64,000 nt of DNA from Acidobacteriota bacterium (GTDB lineage Bacteria > Acidobacteriota > Terriglobia > Acidiferrales > UBA7541). The stretch spans positions 1-64,000 of the forward strand of contig JACQDE010000062.1 of NCBI GenBank assembly GCA_016201285.1. Direction: 5' to 3'. Shown here piece by piece: positions 50,066 to 60,124 of the stretch. The notes below the pieces were generated by a model. It made no database searches. It was not told the DNA's origin and saw only the letters and a list, made by a program, of their open reading frames with translations. The translations under genes and the position numbers were made by a program. Each line of letters starts with the position of its first letter. Positions within the stretch are counted from its first letter, which is position 1.

Positions 50066-50085
50066 GGCGGACGCTCGCGTCCGCC
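50066..50085 (-). terminator. Intrinsic terminator of tRNA-Gln
   Basis: 8-bp stem GGCGGACG/CGTCCGCC with CTCG loop (50066-50073 with 50078-50085). On the minus strand it is followed by GTTTTTGTTTT. It lies 55 nt past the tRNA-Gln 3' end and just before the start of the amidinotransferase gene. Confidence 0.75.
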
Positions 50086-50139
50086 CCTCGACGAAACTTA
50101 GTCTGCTAGTCACTCGCCACTGGTCGCTCGCCATTCGTT

Positions 50140-50214
50140 TGGCTCCGGGGCCTGGACTCGAACCAGGATTCTCAGATCCAAAGTCTGATGTGCTGCCAAT
50201 TGCACCACCCCGGA
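50140..50214 (-). tRNA. tRNA-Gln (anticodon TTG)
   Basis: A 75-nt cloverleaf with encoded CCA. Acceptor TCCGGGG/CCCCGGA with discriminator G; D stem GTGC/GCAC; anticodon stem TCAGA/TCTGA around loop CTTTGGA (anticodon TTG); T arm CCTGG-TTCGAGT-CCAGG. Confidence 0.93.
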
Positions 50215-50364
50215 GCCGGTACACACAGTCTAGCAGAGGCCCCGCGTCCATGTCGCCCGCCGCTTTTCCGGAATGCAACTCTTTTCGCGCCCGCCGATTC
50301 ACAATACCCGTGAGTGCCTTGGACCTGGCATGCAAACGACAACAGGATTGGCTGGAGGCAGATC

Positions 50365-50919
50365 ATGAAACGCATGCCCGTTTTTTTCCTGACATCGACG
50401 CTGGCGCTGTTCGTGCTGGTTGTTGCCGCTCACACGTTGCTGGCGCAGTCCCCGCAGGAGAGAAGGCAGAATAAGCCGCTCGTTGGTGTCGCCCCCATCA
50501 AGAACAGCACCGCGGAGCCGCTCTCCGTCCATCTACTGCGCCTCGGGCTCGTTCAGGAGCTGAACAACAGCGTCACCGAAGCCGTTGAGCTTTCCGGAAC
50601 TTCCCCGGACGAAATCGTCGCCGATGCGAAGAAGAAGCACTGCGAATTCATCCTCTACAACGACATATTCTTCGCCTTCCGCCAGGACCGCGGCTCACGC
50701 TCGGGCCCCGGTGGCCGCTATCCGGATGTCTACGACCCCGCCGGAAATTTCCTCGTGCGCATCCGCTTCAAGCTCGTCGAGCCCGGTGTCCTCAAGCCCC
50801 GCTTGGAAGACACCGCCAATAGCTCGAACGCCAACCCAGTCACCGCGCAGGAGGCCGCCGAGGGCGCGTTGCGCTCGGTCCGGCAATTCGTCGTCTCCGA
50901 GCTGCGCGCGAAAAAGTAG
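50365..50919 (+). CDS. Exported protein of unknown function
   Basis: 184 residues. Signal peptide TSTLALFVLVVAAHTLLAQS. The mature domain (KPLVGVAPIKNSTAEPLSVH, EIVADAKKKHCEFILYNDIF, YDPAGNFLVRIRFKL) has alternating helix and strand like proteins that measure periplasmic stress, but I recognise no family. GGAGG 6 nt before ATG 50365. Confidence 0.7.
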   Translation: MKRMPVFFLTSTLALFVLVVAAHTLLAQSPQERRQNKPLVGVAPIKNSTAEPLSVHLLRLGLVQELNNSVTEAVELSGTSPDEIVADAKKKHCEFILYNDIFFAFRQDRGSRSGPGGRYPDVYDPAGNFLVRIRFKLVEPGVLKPRLEDTANSSNANPVTAQEAAEGALRSVRQFVVSELRAKK

Positions 50920-51021
50920 GCTTGCTCTCTCTGCCGTTCGGCCAACGCACGTTCCGCGTTTCGAGGTCTCGTTTGCCCGCGGCACCCGCTTCTGTTATTT
51001 TTGATAGGTTGCACCGGCCGC

Positions 51022-51250
<229 letters not shown>

Positions 51251-51733
51251 CTATTGCTTGTATCCGATCTTCCTCAAAAACTCCTTCCGGTGCTTCACGT
51301 CCTCCGGCCCTTCCACGCCTTTGGGCGAACGGCCATCGACCACTCCCAACACGCCGCGGCCCTGGTCGCTCTGCGCCACAATCACTTCCACCGGGTTGGC
51401 CGTCGCGCAATAGATCGAGCACACCTCGAAGCAGTCCTTGATTCTTCCAAGCACGTTGATCGGGTACGCCTGTCGCAGAAGAACCACAAACACGTGCCCT
51501 GCGCCGATGGCTTGTGCGTTTTCCACGGCCGCCTTGCGCAGTTCGTCGTCGTTCGCTTCCACGCGCACCAAGCACGGCCCCGATGCCTCATTGAATGCGA
51601 TCGCAAACTTTGCGTCCGGTACCGTGTTCACCATCACCTCGTAGAGGTCTTCCACCGTCTTGATGAAGTGCGTCTGGCCCACGATGATGTTCGCGCCTTC
51701 CGGGATCTGCATCCTCACGCTGTGTAGTTCCAT
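51251..51733 (-). CDS. Adenosine-specific kinase family protein (DUF355)
   Basis: 160 residues. EGANIIVGQTHFIKTVEDLY, DAKFAIAFNEASGPCLVR and AGHVFVVLLRQAYPINVLGR, then GVVDGRSPKGVEGPEDV are the signature segments of the DUF355 family, whose archaeal member was described as an adenosine-specific kinase. Small cytoplasmic protein. GGGGGAGAAG stands directly before ATG 51733, so the longer frame is discarded. Confidence 0.85.
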   Translation of the reverse strand: MELHSVRMQIPEGANIIVGQTHFIKTVEDLYEVMVNTVPDAKFAIAFNEASGPCLVRVEANDDELRKAAVENAQAIGAGHVFVVLLRQAYPINVLGRIKDCFEVCSIYCATANPVEVIVAQSDQGRGVLGVVDGRSPKGVEGPEDVKHRKEFLRKIGYKQ

Positions 51734-52029
51734 CTTCTCCCCCTTGCTGCCGCCATTCTGAAGCCGTCTCGAGCCTTTGGAACAGCGGAAGAATTCCTCC
51801 GTCGCCCTTAGTCCGCGCGGCACCGGCTCAAGTCCATCCAGCTCACCGCCGATTTGCCTCGTGGAGGTGTTCGATGCACCCGCGCGCGCTCGTCCGGATG
51901 TCCATGGAATCCCTGCCGGGCAGTTTTCTCGATTGCCCGCCGGCAATGGTAGAATGGTCGGGCGTTCATGCCGCGCGCATCGGGAGTCTTCCGTCGTTCC
52001 CGGACGCGCGCGCCGTAGAGCTTCGACGA

Positions 52030-52302
52030 ATGATTCTCAAGACCCTGCAGCAGGCCAAACGGCTCATCAAAATCGTCTTCGGCTTTACCATCCTTCTCGC
52101 CGGAATCGTCATGCTGGTCACGCCCGGCCCCGGATGGCCGACCATCTTTGCCGGCCTCGCTGTCCTGGCCGCCGCTGAAATCGTCTGGGCCCGCCGCCTT
52201 CTCAATCACCTCAAAGCGCACGGCGTCAGGCTTCGCGACGCCGTCTTCTCCTCCAACGGCCCGAAGAATCCGCCCAACCTTCCTTCGGACTCGCCAAAGT
52301 AA
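52030..52302 (+). CDS. PGPGW-motif small transmembrane protein
   Basis: 90 residues. Two hydrophobic helices (IVFGFTILLAGIVMLV and IFAGLAVLAAAEIVWA) flank the diagnostic TPGPGW turn. Family of unknown function, common in Proteobacteria, Acidobacteriota and Actinobacteria. ATG 52030 begins at the conserved N-terminus (ILKTLQQAKRLIK). Confidence 0.82.
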   Translation: MILKTLQQAKRLIKIVFGFTILLAGIVMLVTPGPGWPTIFAGLAVLAAAEIVWARRLLNHLKAHGVRLRDAVFSSNGPKNPPNLPSDSPK

Positions 52303-52371
52303 CGCGCAACGCGACTTCCGACTTTCATACGTTCTACCCTTGCGCCTGCCCCCTGGCCCCCGGTGCTTTTC

Positions 52372-53004
52372 TTACGACCCCGGCGGCCTCGCCGGCGCTG
52401 GTTCGCGCCGCAGAGGCCCTTGTGGCGGTCCTCCTGTCCGGCTCGCGTGCGCTTCGAGATAGACCCGGTACTCGCCCCCTTCCCACGCCTGCTCGATCTT
52501 CGTGTGGATTTCTGCCGGCGATACGCGCGTATAACTGATACGCTCGCGAAAATCGCGGCCATCAACTTTTCCGCGGTGCTCCAGGCTCAACGTGTTTTCG
52601 TCCACGAAATTCCCGCGATAGTCGCCCACGCCTCCTGTGTCGTCAAACCAGAACAGCCTGAAGTTCTGCTCCTCGCGGTCATAGGCCAGAACGCCGAGCG
52701 CGCGATAGGGGCCCACCGAACCCGTCCCTTCGTAATTGAACTGAAGGTAGCGTCCCATCATCGGGCGCGCGAACCAGCGCCCCGTTCCCTCTTCAGCCTT
52801 CTGCTCTGGTGACCCCGCCGGATAACTGACCTTCTCTTCCCACATGCCCACCAGAAACGCCAGTCGCCGGCCCTCCGGCCCCGGCCCCCGCTGCCCCTGA
52901 ACCGGCCCTGCTGGCCGGGCCTCCTGCTGCTGGGCGCTCACGGGCAATGTTGCGCACATCAGCCCCACGATCACGCTGCGAACGAGTATGCTCCTAGACA
53001 CCAT
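52372..53004 (-). CDS. DUF1579-like exported protein
   Basis: 210 residues. Signal peptide ILVRSVIVGLMCATLPVSAQ, a Gln/Pro linker, then a lipocalin-like beta domain: LVGMWEEKVSYPAGSPEQKA, GRYLQFNYEGTG, VLAYDREEQNFRLFWFDDTG, EHRGKVDGRDFRERISY. This resembles the DUF1579 family, often found as secreted beta-barrel proteins of unknown role. AGGAGG lies just before the ATG pair at 53007/53004. Confidence 0.72.
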   Translation of the reverse strand: MVSRSILVRSVIVGLMCATLPVSAQQQEARPAGPVQGQRGPGPEGRRLAFLVGMWEEKVSYPAGSPEQKAEEGTGRWFARPMMGRYLQFNYEGTGSVGPYRALGVLAYDREEQNFRLFWFDDTGGVGDYRGNFVDENTLSLEHRGKVDGRDFRERISYTRVSPAEIHTKIEQAWEGGEYRVYLEAHASRTGGPPQGPLRREPAPARPPGS

Positions 53005-53215
53005 CATCGTCCTCCTACATAGAACCCGACACGCGACGCTTGGCATCTGACACCTCACACCCGTTACCTGTGCTAATCCGCGCATCCTAGCACAGTTGCA
53101 TCTTGCCCTTACACCCGCATCGCATCCAGTGAAGCAGTCGTTTCAATAACTAGATCGAGACAAAACGATTCTAGCGAGGCTCAGAGTTCCCGCCTGAGAG
53201 TACCCGAAATTGGGC

Positions 53216-53243
53216 TTGACACGCCTTGGTTTTCTGATATACT
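53216..53243 (+). promoter_or_regulatory. Sigma-70 promoter of the second TetR gene
   Basis: TTGACA at 53216-53221, a 16-nt spacer and TATACT at 53238-53243. About 43 nt upstream of the TetR start. Confidence 0.6.
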
Positions 53244-53253
53244 TAACATCGTT

Positions 53254-53289
53254 ATGCGAATGCACGCTGTTCATGGAGTGGCCCTGTGA
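53254..53289 (+). CDS. Possible 11-residue leader peptide overlapping the TetR start
   Basis: ATG CGA ATG ... CTG TGA encodes MRMHAVHGVAL and ends at 53289, so its last codons overlap the GTG start of the TetR gene at 53286. The arrangement would allow translational coupling. Purely sequence-based. Confidence 0.25.
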   Translation: MRMHAVHGVAL

Positions 53290-53900
53290 CCGTCAAGGAA
53301 CGCCGGCTACGCGAAAAAGCGGAGCTTCGTCAGGAGATCCTCGACGCGGCACGCGAGCTCTTTGTCCGTGAGGGCTACGAAAATTTCTCCATGCGCAAGC
53401 TCGCCGAAAAAATCGAGTATTCGCCGACGACCATTTACCTCTACTTCAAAGACAAAGCCGATCTCCTCTTCAACCTGTGCGAGGAAACGTTTTCAAAACT
53501 CGTTCAGCAGCTTGAAACCATCGCTTCGCTGGCGACCGACCCGCTCGATGGCCTTCGCGCAGGAATGCTGGCCTATGTTGAGTTTGGCGTGAAGCACCCG
53601 GCAAATTACCTCGTCACGTTTGTCCTGCCGCACCCCATCGGCACCCCGGACTCTGAACGCTATCTCTGCCCGACGGGGATGGGGTTGAGAGCCTTTGATT
53701 GTCTTCGCCAGGCTGTTGCGGAATGCGTCCGTGCGGGCAAGTTCCGCAGCCTCGATCTTGAAAAGGCTAGCCAGGCCATCTGGGCCGTGTTGCACGGCGT
53801 CACGTCGTTGCTTGTGGTGCACCCGGATTTTCCCTGGGTGGACCGCAATGATTTGGTGGACCAGGTGATTGAGACAACCATTGAAGGCCTCAAGGCCTGA
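53286..53900 (+). CDS. TetR/AcrR family transcriptional regulator
   Basis: 204 residues. HTH domain at about 14-60 (RQEILDAARELFVREGYENF, KLAEKIEYSPTTIYLYFKDK), C-terminal TetR ligand domain with GVKHPANYLVTFVLP and WAVLHGVTSLLVVHPDF. GTG start. Followed by an ABC exporter operon on the same strand, so it probably represses efflux until a toxic ligand binds. Confidence 0.88.
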   Translation: MTVKERRLREKAELRQEILDAARELFVREGYENFSMRKLAEKIEYSPTTIYLYFKDKADLLFNLCEETFSKLVQQLETIASLATDPLDGLRAGMLAYVEFGVKHPANYLVTFVLPHPIGTPDSERYLCPTGMGLRAFDCLRQAVAECVRAGKFRSLDLEKASQAIWAVLHGVTSLLVVHPDFPWVDRNDLVDQVIETTIEGLKA

Positions 53901-53979
53901 TATATTTTTTCGGCCAATGCGTAACACTGTCCTGTAACGGATACTAGTTAATTGAAAGGGCCTCAAGGGATTACCTAAA

Positions 53980-55104
53980 ATGCCTCCTTTGGCTCGCCGT
54001 AACCTCTTCCACGACAAGGTCCGGCTCACCGTGACCCTCACCGGGATCGTCTTTGCCATCGTTCTGATTGTCGTGCAAATTGGTCTATTCATTGGGTTTA
54101 CCAGTGCTACTTCCAACCTGATCGAGCATTCCGGAGCCGACCTTTGGATTGGCGCCAAGGGCTTGGCCTACCTCGAACAGGCCGGCCCCTTCTCTGAGCG
54201 AAAGCTCCAACAGGTACGCGGCACACCTGGAGTTGTCGTCGCCGAAAAGTACATCCTTACATTCGGCCGATGGCAGCGCCCCGACGGCCGCAAGGAGAGC
54301 ATCGTTCTTGTCGGCATGAATCCGGACTTGCCGCTTGGAGGGCCCTGGAACCTCACCGCAGGGCGAGTGCAAGACCTGAAGTCCGCCGATGCCATTATCG
54401 TCGACGAACTGTACCGCCAAAAGCTCGGCGTAACCCAACTCGGCCAGGTGGTGGAACTCAATGGCCACCGCGCACGGATCGTCGGATTCACACAGGGCAT
54501 CCGCTCCTTCACCACCTCGCCCTACGTCTTCGCCTCCTTCAAGAACGCCCAGACGATTGCCGACCTCGGCGAGGACCGCGCCTTCTACCTGCTGGTGAAA
54601 GCTGCCCCGGGAACACAAATCCGGAAGCTGCGCAGTGATCTGGCCGCGCGTCTGCGGGACGTGGACATCTACACCACCGGCGAATTCAGCCGCATGACCC
54701 AGTTCTACTGGATGTTCACCACCGGCGCGGGTATTGCCGTGCTGCTCGCCGCCGCGCTCGGACTCGTCGTCGGCATTGTCATCGTGGCCCAGACGATTTA
54801 TGCCACCACGATGGACCATCTGCGCGAGTTCGGCACGCTGAAGGCCATGGGCGCCTCCAACGGCTACATCTATCGCGTCATCATCCAGCAGGCTGCGATC
54901 AGTGCGGTGATGGGCTACGCCCTTGGCATGGTGGCCAGTGTCTTTATCGTCCGCGGCAGCCGCGAAGGCGGCGCCGCCATCCTGTTCCCGTGGGAACTGG
55001 CGGTCAGCATGTTCTTCCTGACGCTGCTGATGTGCATCGGCGCGTCGCTCGTCTCCATCAACAAGGTAACGCGGATTGACCCGGCCATGGTGTTCAAAGG
55101 CTAG
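53980..55104 (+). CDS. ABC transporter permease (DevC/MacB-FtsX type)
   Basis: 374 residues. One N-terminal helix (LTVTLTGIVFAIVLIVVQIG), a large extracytoplasmic domain (about 45-235), and three C-terminal helices (GIAVLLAAALGLVVGIVIVA, AVMGYALGMVASVFIV, LAVSMFFLTLLMCIG), the layout of type VII ABC (MacB/DevC) permeases. With the ATPase and membrane-fusion genes downstream it forms a DevBCA-like efflux or glycolipid-export system. Confidence 0.86.
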   Translation: MPPLARRNLFHDKVRLTVTLTGIVFAIVLIVVQIGLFIGFTSATSNLIEHSGADLWIGAKGLAYLEQAGPFSERKLQQVRGTPGVVVAEKYILTFGRWQRPDGRKESIVLVGMNPDLPLGGPWNLTAGRVQDLKSADAIIVDELYRQKLGVTQLGQVVELNGHRARIVGFTQGIRSFTTSPYVFASFKNAQTIADLGEDRAFYLLVKAAPGTQIRKLRSDLAARLRDVDIYTTGEFSRMTQFYWMFTTGAGIAVLLAAALGLVVGIVIVAQTIYATTMDHLREFGTLKAMGASNGYIYRVIIQQAAISAVMGYALGMVASVFIVRGSREGGAAILFPWELAVSMFFLTLLMCIGASLVSINKVTRIDPAMVFKG

Positions 55105-55146
55105 GCGCGGCATAACGTGTAAGTTGATTTTCAACGGAGAGAACTG

Positions 55147-55893
55147 ATGCAAGCAGCCATTGCAGTCCACAACGTGACGAAGACCTACTCCGCGGGCGAT
55201 GCCGCCGTCCACGCTCTCGACGGTGTGGATCTATCCGTCCAGGCCGGAGAAGTTGTTTTCCTGATGGGCCCTTCCGGCAGCGGCAAGACCACACTGCTCT
55301 CGATCATGGGCTGCATCCTCCAGCCTACGTCCGGCAGCGTGCGCATCCGCGGCCGGGAAGTGGCCGGGCTGGCCGAGCGCGACCTGCCGGCAATCCGGCT
55401 GGCGCATGTCGGTTTCGTCTTCCAGGGATTCAATCTTTTTCCCACGTTGAGCGCCGGCGAGAACGTCGAACTGGCGCTGGACCTGAAAGGCATACGCGGC
55501 CACGAAGCGCGGCGCCGCGCGCAGGAGTTGCTCGACCAGGTCGGCATTGGCGAGAAGTACGGCGTCTATCCGGCCGACCTGAGCGGCGGGCAGAAGCAGC
55601 GTGTGGCCATCGCGCGCGCTCTGGCCGGCGCGCCGGAAATCCTGCTGGCCGACGAGCCGACTGCGGCGCTCGACTCGCACGTAGGCAGAAGGATACTGGA
55701 ACTGGTGCGCAACCTCGCGCACTCGCAAGGCGTGGCGGTGGTGATTGTCACGCACGACAGCCGCATGCTCGAGTTCGCCGACCGACTGGTGCACATCGAA
55801 GACGGACGGATCGTCGCGCCGGAGGAAGCTGCAATTCCCGCGCTGGCTGTGTCCATGCTGGACGCTGCGCCGCTGGGGGTTTCCAGCGCGTAA
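55147..55893 (+). CDS. ABC transporter ATP-binding protein (DevA/LolD type)
   Basis: 248 residues. Walker A GPSGSGKTTLLS near residue 41, Q-loop FVFQGFNLFP, signature LSGGQKQR, Walker B LLADEPTAALDS, H-loop IVTHDSRM. Typical of MacB/LolD/DevA ATPases that drive periplasmic mechanotransmission rather than direct membrane passage. Lies between permease and fusion protein genes. Confidence 0.92.
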   Translation: MQAAIAVHNVTKTYSAGDAAVHALDGVDLSVQAGEVVFLMGPSGSGKTTLLSIMGCILQPTSGSVRIRGREVAGLAERDLPAIRLAHVGFVFQGFNLFPTLSAGENVELALDLKGIRGHEARRRAQELLDQVGIGEKYGVYPADLSGGQKQRVAIARALAGAPEILLADEPTAALDSHVGRRILELVRNLAHSQGVAVVIVTHDSRMLEFADRLVHIEDGRIVAPEEAAIPALAVSMLDAAPLGVSSA

Positions 55894-55910
55894 GGATTTT
55901 GGGGGAGATC

Positions 55911-56966
55911 ATGAAACGCTCGCTGATTCTTGTTGGTTTACTCATTCCCATCGCCGGGCTCACCGCGTTTGCGGTGCGCTTGCGAACCACCTCTTCCCAT
56001 GCCCCATCGCCTGTCGCGGTTCCGGCCGCGTTGGACGTAATCGCTGCGCCCGGGCGCGTTGAGCCCATCTCCGAGGAAGTCCGCGTGGGCGCGGAGATGA
56101 GCGGCAAGCTCCGCGACGTCCCCGTCGAGGAAGGCGACCGCGTCGAAGCCGGCCAGGTGGTCGCCATCCTCGAGAACGACGACTACCGCGCGCGGGTCGC
56201 GCTGGCGGAAGCGCAACTTGCGCTGAAGGAAGCCGAGCTGCGCCGCGTGATCAACGGCGCGCGCCAGCAGGAGCGCCGCGAAGCCCTGGCCTCCGTCAAG
56301 GAAACCGAAGCCGTGATGGAAAACGCGCGCGTCGAGCAGCAGCGCCGCCAGACCGGATTCATGCAGGGCGTCTTCGCCAAGGAGGAAGCCGATCGCGCCG
56401 AGCGCGAGTTTGGCGTGGCCAGAGCGCGGTACGAAGCGGCGGTGCAGCGCCACGCCCTCGTTGATGACGAGGCCCGCGAGGAGGACCGCAGCCGCGCCGA
56501 AGCCGATGTTATGCTGGCCCGCGCGCGCCTGGCAGAAGTCTGCGCACTGCTCGAGAAGACAATCGTGCGCGCGCCGCTCCGCGGCATTGTGCTGCGCAAG
56601 CACCTGAAGAAGGGCGAAACCTTTTCCGACCAGCGAAACATTCCCATCCTCACGCTGGGTGACGATTCCGTGCTCCGCGTGCGCATGGACGTGGACGAAA
56701 CCGACGTGAGCCGCGTGCGCATTGGCCAGCGCGCCTACGTCACCGCCGATACGTTCCGCGGCGAGAAGTTCTGGGGCCGCGTGGTCCGCATCGGCGAACT
56801 GCTCGGCCGGAAGAACATCCTCACCGACCGGCCAACGGAGCGCGTGGATACCAAGGTCCTCGAGACCCTGATCGAGCTCGAGGATGGCCGCAAACTGCGG
56901 CCGGGCCTGCGCGTGGACGCGTTCATCGTTCTTAATGATGAGGCCGCGCCATCACCCAACCGCTAG
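55911..56966 (+). CDS. HlyD/DevB-family periplasmic adaptor protein
   Basis: 351 residues. N-terminal anchor helix LILVGLLIPIAGLTAFAVRL; biotinyl-lipoyl half motifs GRVEPISEEVRVGAEMSGKL and VPVEEGDRVEAGQVVAILEN; a long alpha hairpin (about 95-205); second lipoyl half TIVRAPLRGIVLRKHLKKGE; beta-barrel domain after 235. Links the ABC pump to an outer-membrane TolC-like channel, which is not encoded here. GGGGGAG stands 5 nt before ATG 55911. Confidence 0.87.
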   Translation: MKRSLILVGLLIPIAGLTAFAVRLRTTSSHAPSPVAVPAALDVIAAPGRVEPISEEVRVGAEMSGKLRDVPVEEGDRVEAGQVVAILENDDYRARVALAEAQLALKEAELRRVINGARQQERREALASVKETEAVMENARVEQQRRQTGFMQGVFAKEEADRAEREFGVARARYEAAVQRHALVDDEAREEDRSRAEADVMLARARLAEVCALLEKTIVRAPLRGIVLRKHLKKGETFSDQRNIPILTLGDDSVLRVRMDVDETDVSRVRIGQRAYVTADTFRGEKFWGRVVRIGELLGRKNILTDRPTERVDTKVLETLIELEDGRKLRPGLRVDAFIVLNDEAAPSPNR

Positions 56967-57056
56967 CGTCAGCGCCAGGCGATTCGTCCTGTATTCTTCC
57001 CCTGTGTTCATCCGCGTCCCACTGCGGTTACAATCGGCACTTCCGAAGGAGGCACC

Positions 57057-57839
57057 ATGGACCACTGGCGCGGCAAATGGGCGCTGATTACCGGCGCGAG
57101 TGCGGGCATTGGCTGGGCGCTCGCCGAACAACTCGCAGCAGGCGGAACACACCTGGTGCTCACGGCGCGGCGCAAAGCGCGGCTCGACGAGCTGGCAGCC
57201 AAACTCAGCCAGCAACACTCGGTGCGTGTGGAGACGTTCGCCGCGAACCTGGGCGAGCCGGGCGCGCCGAACGCCATCCTTGCTTACACGCAAGGGAAGG
57301 GAATCGCCGTGGACCTGCTGGTTAACAACGCCGGGTTCGGCGCGCACGGCGAGTTTCACCAGCTTACACTCGCGCGGCAGCTCGAGATGGTGCAGGTGAA
57401 CGTGAACGCGGTGGTTCACCTCACGCATCTCTTCCTGCCGCCGATGATTGAGCGGCGCTCAGGCGACATCCTGATCGTTGCGTCCACCGCGGGCTTTCAG
57501 GGCGTGCCGTACATCGCAACGTACGCGGCAACCAAAGGCTTCGACCTGCTCTTCGCCGAAGGGCTTGCCGAAGAGGTGCGGAAACACGGCGTGCGTGTCT
57601 GCGCGTTGTGTCCCGGCTCGACCGCAACCGAATTCCACGAGGTGGCCAAGCAAACGGCGCAAGGCTCACGGATCAAAGAAAGCGCCGAGAAAGTGGCGCG
57701 CGTCGGTCTCGAAGCTCTTGCCCGTGGAAAGAGCTACGTGATTTCCGGCGGGCACAATTACATCAGCACTCACTTGCAGCGGCTGGTGCCGCGGCGGTTC
57801 GTGAATCGTGCGGCAGGAAAAATCTTCGCACCAAAGTGA
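57057..57839 (+). CDS. Short-chain dehydrogenase/reductase
   Basis: 260 residues. TGASAGIGWALAEQ at 13-26 (NAD(P) binding), LLVNNAGFGAHGEF near 86, catalytic Ser in LIVASTAGFQG, YxxxK in YAATKGFD, and LCPGSTATEF. Classical SDR of the DltE/YqjQ-like group. Substrate unknown. ACGAAGGAGG-type ribosome site before the ATG. Same strand as the exporter, 90 nt after it. Confidence 0.85.
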   Translation: MDHWRGKWALITGASAGIGWALAEQLAAGGTHLVLTARRKARLDELAAKLSQQHSVRVETFAANLGEPGAPNAILAYTQGKGIAVDLLVNNAGFGAHGEFHQLTLARQLEMVQVNVNAVVHLTHLFLPPMIERRSGDILIVASTAGFQGVPYIATYAATKGFDLLFAEGLAEEVRKHGVRVCALCPGSTATEFHEVAKQTAQGSRIKESAEKVARVGLEALARGKSYVISGGHNYISTHLQRLVPRRFVNRAAGKIFAPK

Positions 57840-57910
57840 TGCCGAAAACCGAAAACCTTTCCTTCTTCCTGTTTCCTTTACGCTTTTCCCTGACCCCTGA
57901 CCCGTGATCC

Positions 57911-59860
57911 CTACTCTTCCTGTCCCTTCTGCTGCGCCAGCCGTTCGATGGCGGACATGTCTTCGAGCGTCGTCGTATCGCCTGAAATTCCGCCCTTTTG
58001 CGCCAGCTCGCGCAACAGGCGGCGCATGATTTTTCCGCTGCGGGTTTTGGGCAGCAGGTCGGCGAAATGAACTTCCGCGGGCCGAGCAATAGTGCCGATG
58101 ATGTGCGCGACGTGGTCGCCCAATCCCATTTTCAATTCGGGTGACGGTTTTTCGCCCGCGCGCAGCGTGACGAAGGCCACGATGGCTTCGCCCTTGATCT
58201 CGTCCGGCCGCGCGACCACGGCGGCTTCTGCTACCGACGGGTGGCTCACCAGCGCGCTTTCAATCTCCATCGTCGAGAGGCGGTGGCCGGCGACCTTGAT
58301 GACGTCGTCCACGCGGCCGAGGACCCAGAAGTAACCGTGCTTGTCGCGCTGGGCGGCGTCGCCGGTGAAATATGTTCCGGGGATGCGGGTCCAATAGTCG
58401 CGGCGGAAGCGCTCGTCATCGCCATAGATCGTGCGCAGCATCGAAGGCCACGGCTTTTCGATGACGAGGTAGCCGGTTTCGCCGGGCTTCACTGGTTCGC
58501 CCTGCATGTTGACGACGCGCGCAGCGATGCCGGGCAAAGGAAGCGTGGCGGAGCCGGGCTTGGTGGGCGTGGCGCCGGGCAGCGGGGAAATGAGGATGGA
58601 GCCGGTTTCCGTCTGCCACCAGGTGTCCACGATGGGGCACTGGTTGCGCCCGATGACTTCGTAATACCACTTCCACGCCGCGGGATTGATGGGCTCGCCG
58701 ACGGTGCCGAGTAGGCGAATCTTTGAAATGTCATGCCCTTCAAGCCATTGCTTGCCCCAGGCCATGAAGGAGCGCACGGCGGTGGCGGAGCTGTAAAAGA
58801 TGGTGACGTTGTAGCGGTCGGCGATGCGCCAGAAGCGGTCGCGCTTGGGATGGTCGGGCGCGCCTTCGTACATCACGATGCTGGCGCCACTGGAAAGCGG
58901 GCCGTAGACGATGTAGCTGTGGCCAGTGACCCAGCCGATGTCGGCGGTGCACCAGAAGATGTCATCGTCGCGCAGGTCGAAGACGTACTGCATGCTCCAG
59001 GTGCACTGGACAAGATAGCCCCCTGACGTGTGCAGCACGCCCTTGGGTTTGCCGGTGGTGCCGCTGGTGTAGAGGATGTAGAGCGGGTGCTCAGCGTCGA
59101 GCTGCTCGGGCTCGCAGGTCTTCGACTGATTGTCCACCAGGTCGTGCCACCAGAGGTCGCGCCCCTGCGTCCATGTGACTGGCTCACCGGTGCGCCGGAC
59201 GACAACCATGTGCTCGACGGTGGGGCAACTCTGGAGCGCCTCGTCCGCCGCCTGCTTGAGGGGGATGACGCGGCCGCGGCGGTAGCCGCCGTCGGCGGTG
59301 ATGAGCAGCTTGCACTTTGCGTCGTGGATGCGGTCGGCGAGCGCCGGCGCGCTGAAGCCGCCGAAGACGACGGAATGGACGGCGCCGATGCGCGCGCAAG
59401 CGAGCATGGCGATGGGCAGCTCCGGGATCATGGGCATGTAGATGGCGACGGTATCGCCTTTTTTCACGCCGAGCTTTTTCAGAGCATTGGCGAAGCGGCA
59501 GACGAGATCACGCAGCTCGCAGTAAGTGAGCTCGAGCGTCTTACCGTCCTCGGCTTCCCAGAGAATGGCCGGCTTGTTGCCCTGCTTTTCGATGTGGCGG
59601 TCCACGCAGTTGTAGGAAACGTTGAGCGTGCCGCCGGCGTACCACTTCGCATGAGGGAGGGTCCACTCGAGAGTTTTCGCGGGAGGAGTGAACCATTCGA
59701 CCAGCTTGCCCTGCTCGCCCCAGTATTCCTCGGGGTTCTCGAGCGCGCGGCGATGGACTTCTTCGTACTCCTCCATCGAGCGGACGCGCGCGCGTGAGGA
59801 AAATTCCTCCGGCGGCGGAATCAGTGCTTCGTTCAGGACCTTCGGGTCAAATTCGCTCAT
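57911..59860 (-). CDS. acs: Acetyl-CoA synthetase
   Basis: 649 residues, full length. Motifs: VYMPMI-type nucleotide site ([20 protein letters not shown]), AMP-binding [50 protein letters not shown], and the acetylation site [14 protein letters not shown]. Activates acetate to acetyl-CoA via acetyl-AMP. A convergent neighbour of the SDR gene. No patA/cobB regulators nearby. Confidence 0.95.
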   Translation of the reverse strand: MSEFDPKVLNEALIPPPEEFSSRARVRSMEEYEEVHRRALENPEEYWGEQGKLVEWFTPPAKTLEWTLPHAKWYAGGTLNVSYNCVDRHIEKQGNKPAILWEAEDGKTLELTYCELRDLVCRFANALKKLGVKKGDTVAIYMPMIPELPIAMLACARIGAVHSVVFGGFSAPALADRIHDAKCKLLITADGGYRRGRVIPLKQAADEALQSCPTVEHMVVVRRTGEPVTWTQGRDLWWHDLVDNQSKTCEPEQLDAEHPLYILYTSGTTGKPKGVLHTSGGYLVQCTWSMQYVFDLRDDDIFWCTADIGWVTGHSYIVYGPLSSGASIVMYEGAPDHPKRDRFWRIADRYNVTIFYSSATAVRSFMAWGKQWLEGHDISKIRLLGTVGEPINPAAWKWYYEVIGRNQCPIVDTWWQTETGSILISPLPGATPTKPGSATLPLPGIAARVVNMQGEPVKPGETGYLVIEKPWPSMLRTIYGDDERFRRDYWTRIPGTYFTGDAAQRDKHGYFWVLGRVDDVIKVAGHRLSTMEIESALVSHPSVAEAAVVARPDEIKGEAIVAFVTLRAGEKPSPELKMGLGDHVAHIIGTIARPAEVHFADLLPKTRSGKIMRRLLRELAQKGGISGDTTTLEDMSAIERLAQQKGQEE

Positions 59861-60124
59861 CGTCTCTCCGCATTTTCCAGTGTAGCGGCGGCTTTACGCC
59901 GCCGCATCGTCTGCTTACTTTCGCGAGCGCTCCTAAGGTACGGAAGGTCTTCCAAGCGGTCAAGCGGAGAACAGTACCGCGCACGTGCGCGGTGCGGGGT
60001 CTGCCCCCGGCGAAGGCGCGCGCCCCCGGTGGCCGCCGCCTTCTTCGAAAGAAAACACTTGACACTGGCTAGTTCACTAAGGTAAATATCAATAGTTAAC
60101 CACGATTAACAAAGGAGGACTCCC
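59861..60124. other. Divergent intergenic region
   Basis: 264 nt between divergent acs and the SBP56-like gene. The part near 59980-60040 is GC-rich (GCGCACGTGCGC palindrome near 59982). The right end holds a promoter-like TTGACA (60059) and TTAAC direct repeats (60096-60108). Confidence 0.35.
60059..60088 (+). promoter_or_regulatory. Promoter-like element before the SBP56-like gene
   Basis: Perfect -35 TTGACA at 60059-60064; an AT-rich GTAAATA block at 60082-60088 sits where the -10 should be but matches poorly. The TTAAC-CACGA-TTAAC direct repeats just downstream may be an operator. A strong AAAGGAGG ribosome site follows. Confidence 0.35.
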
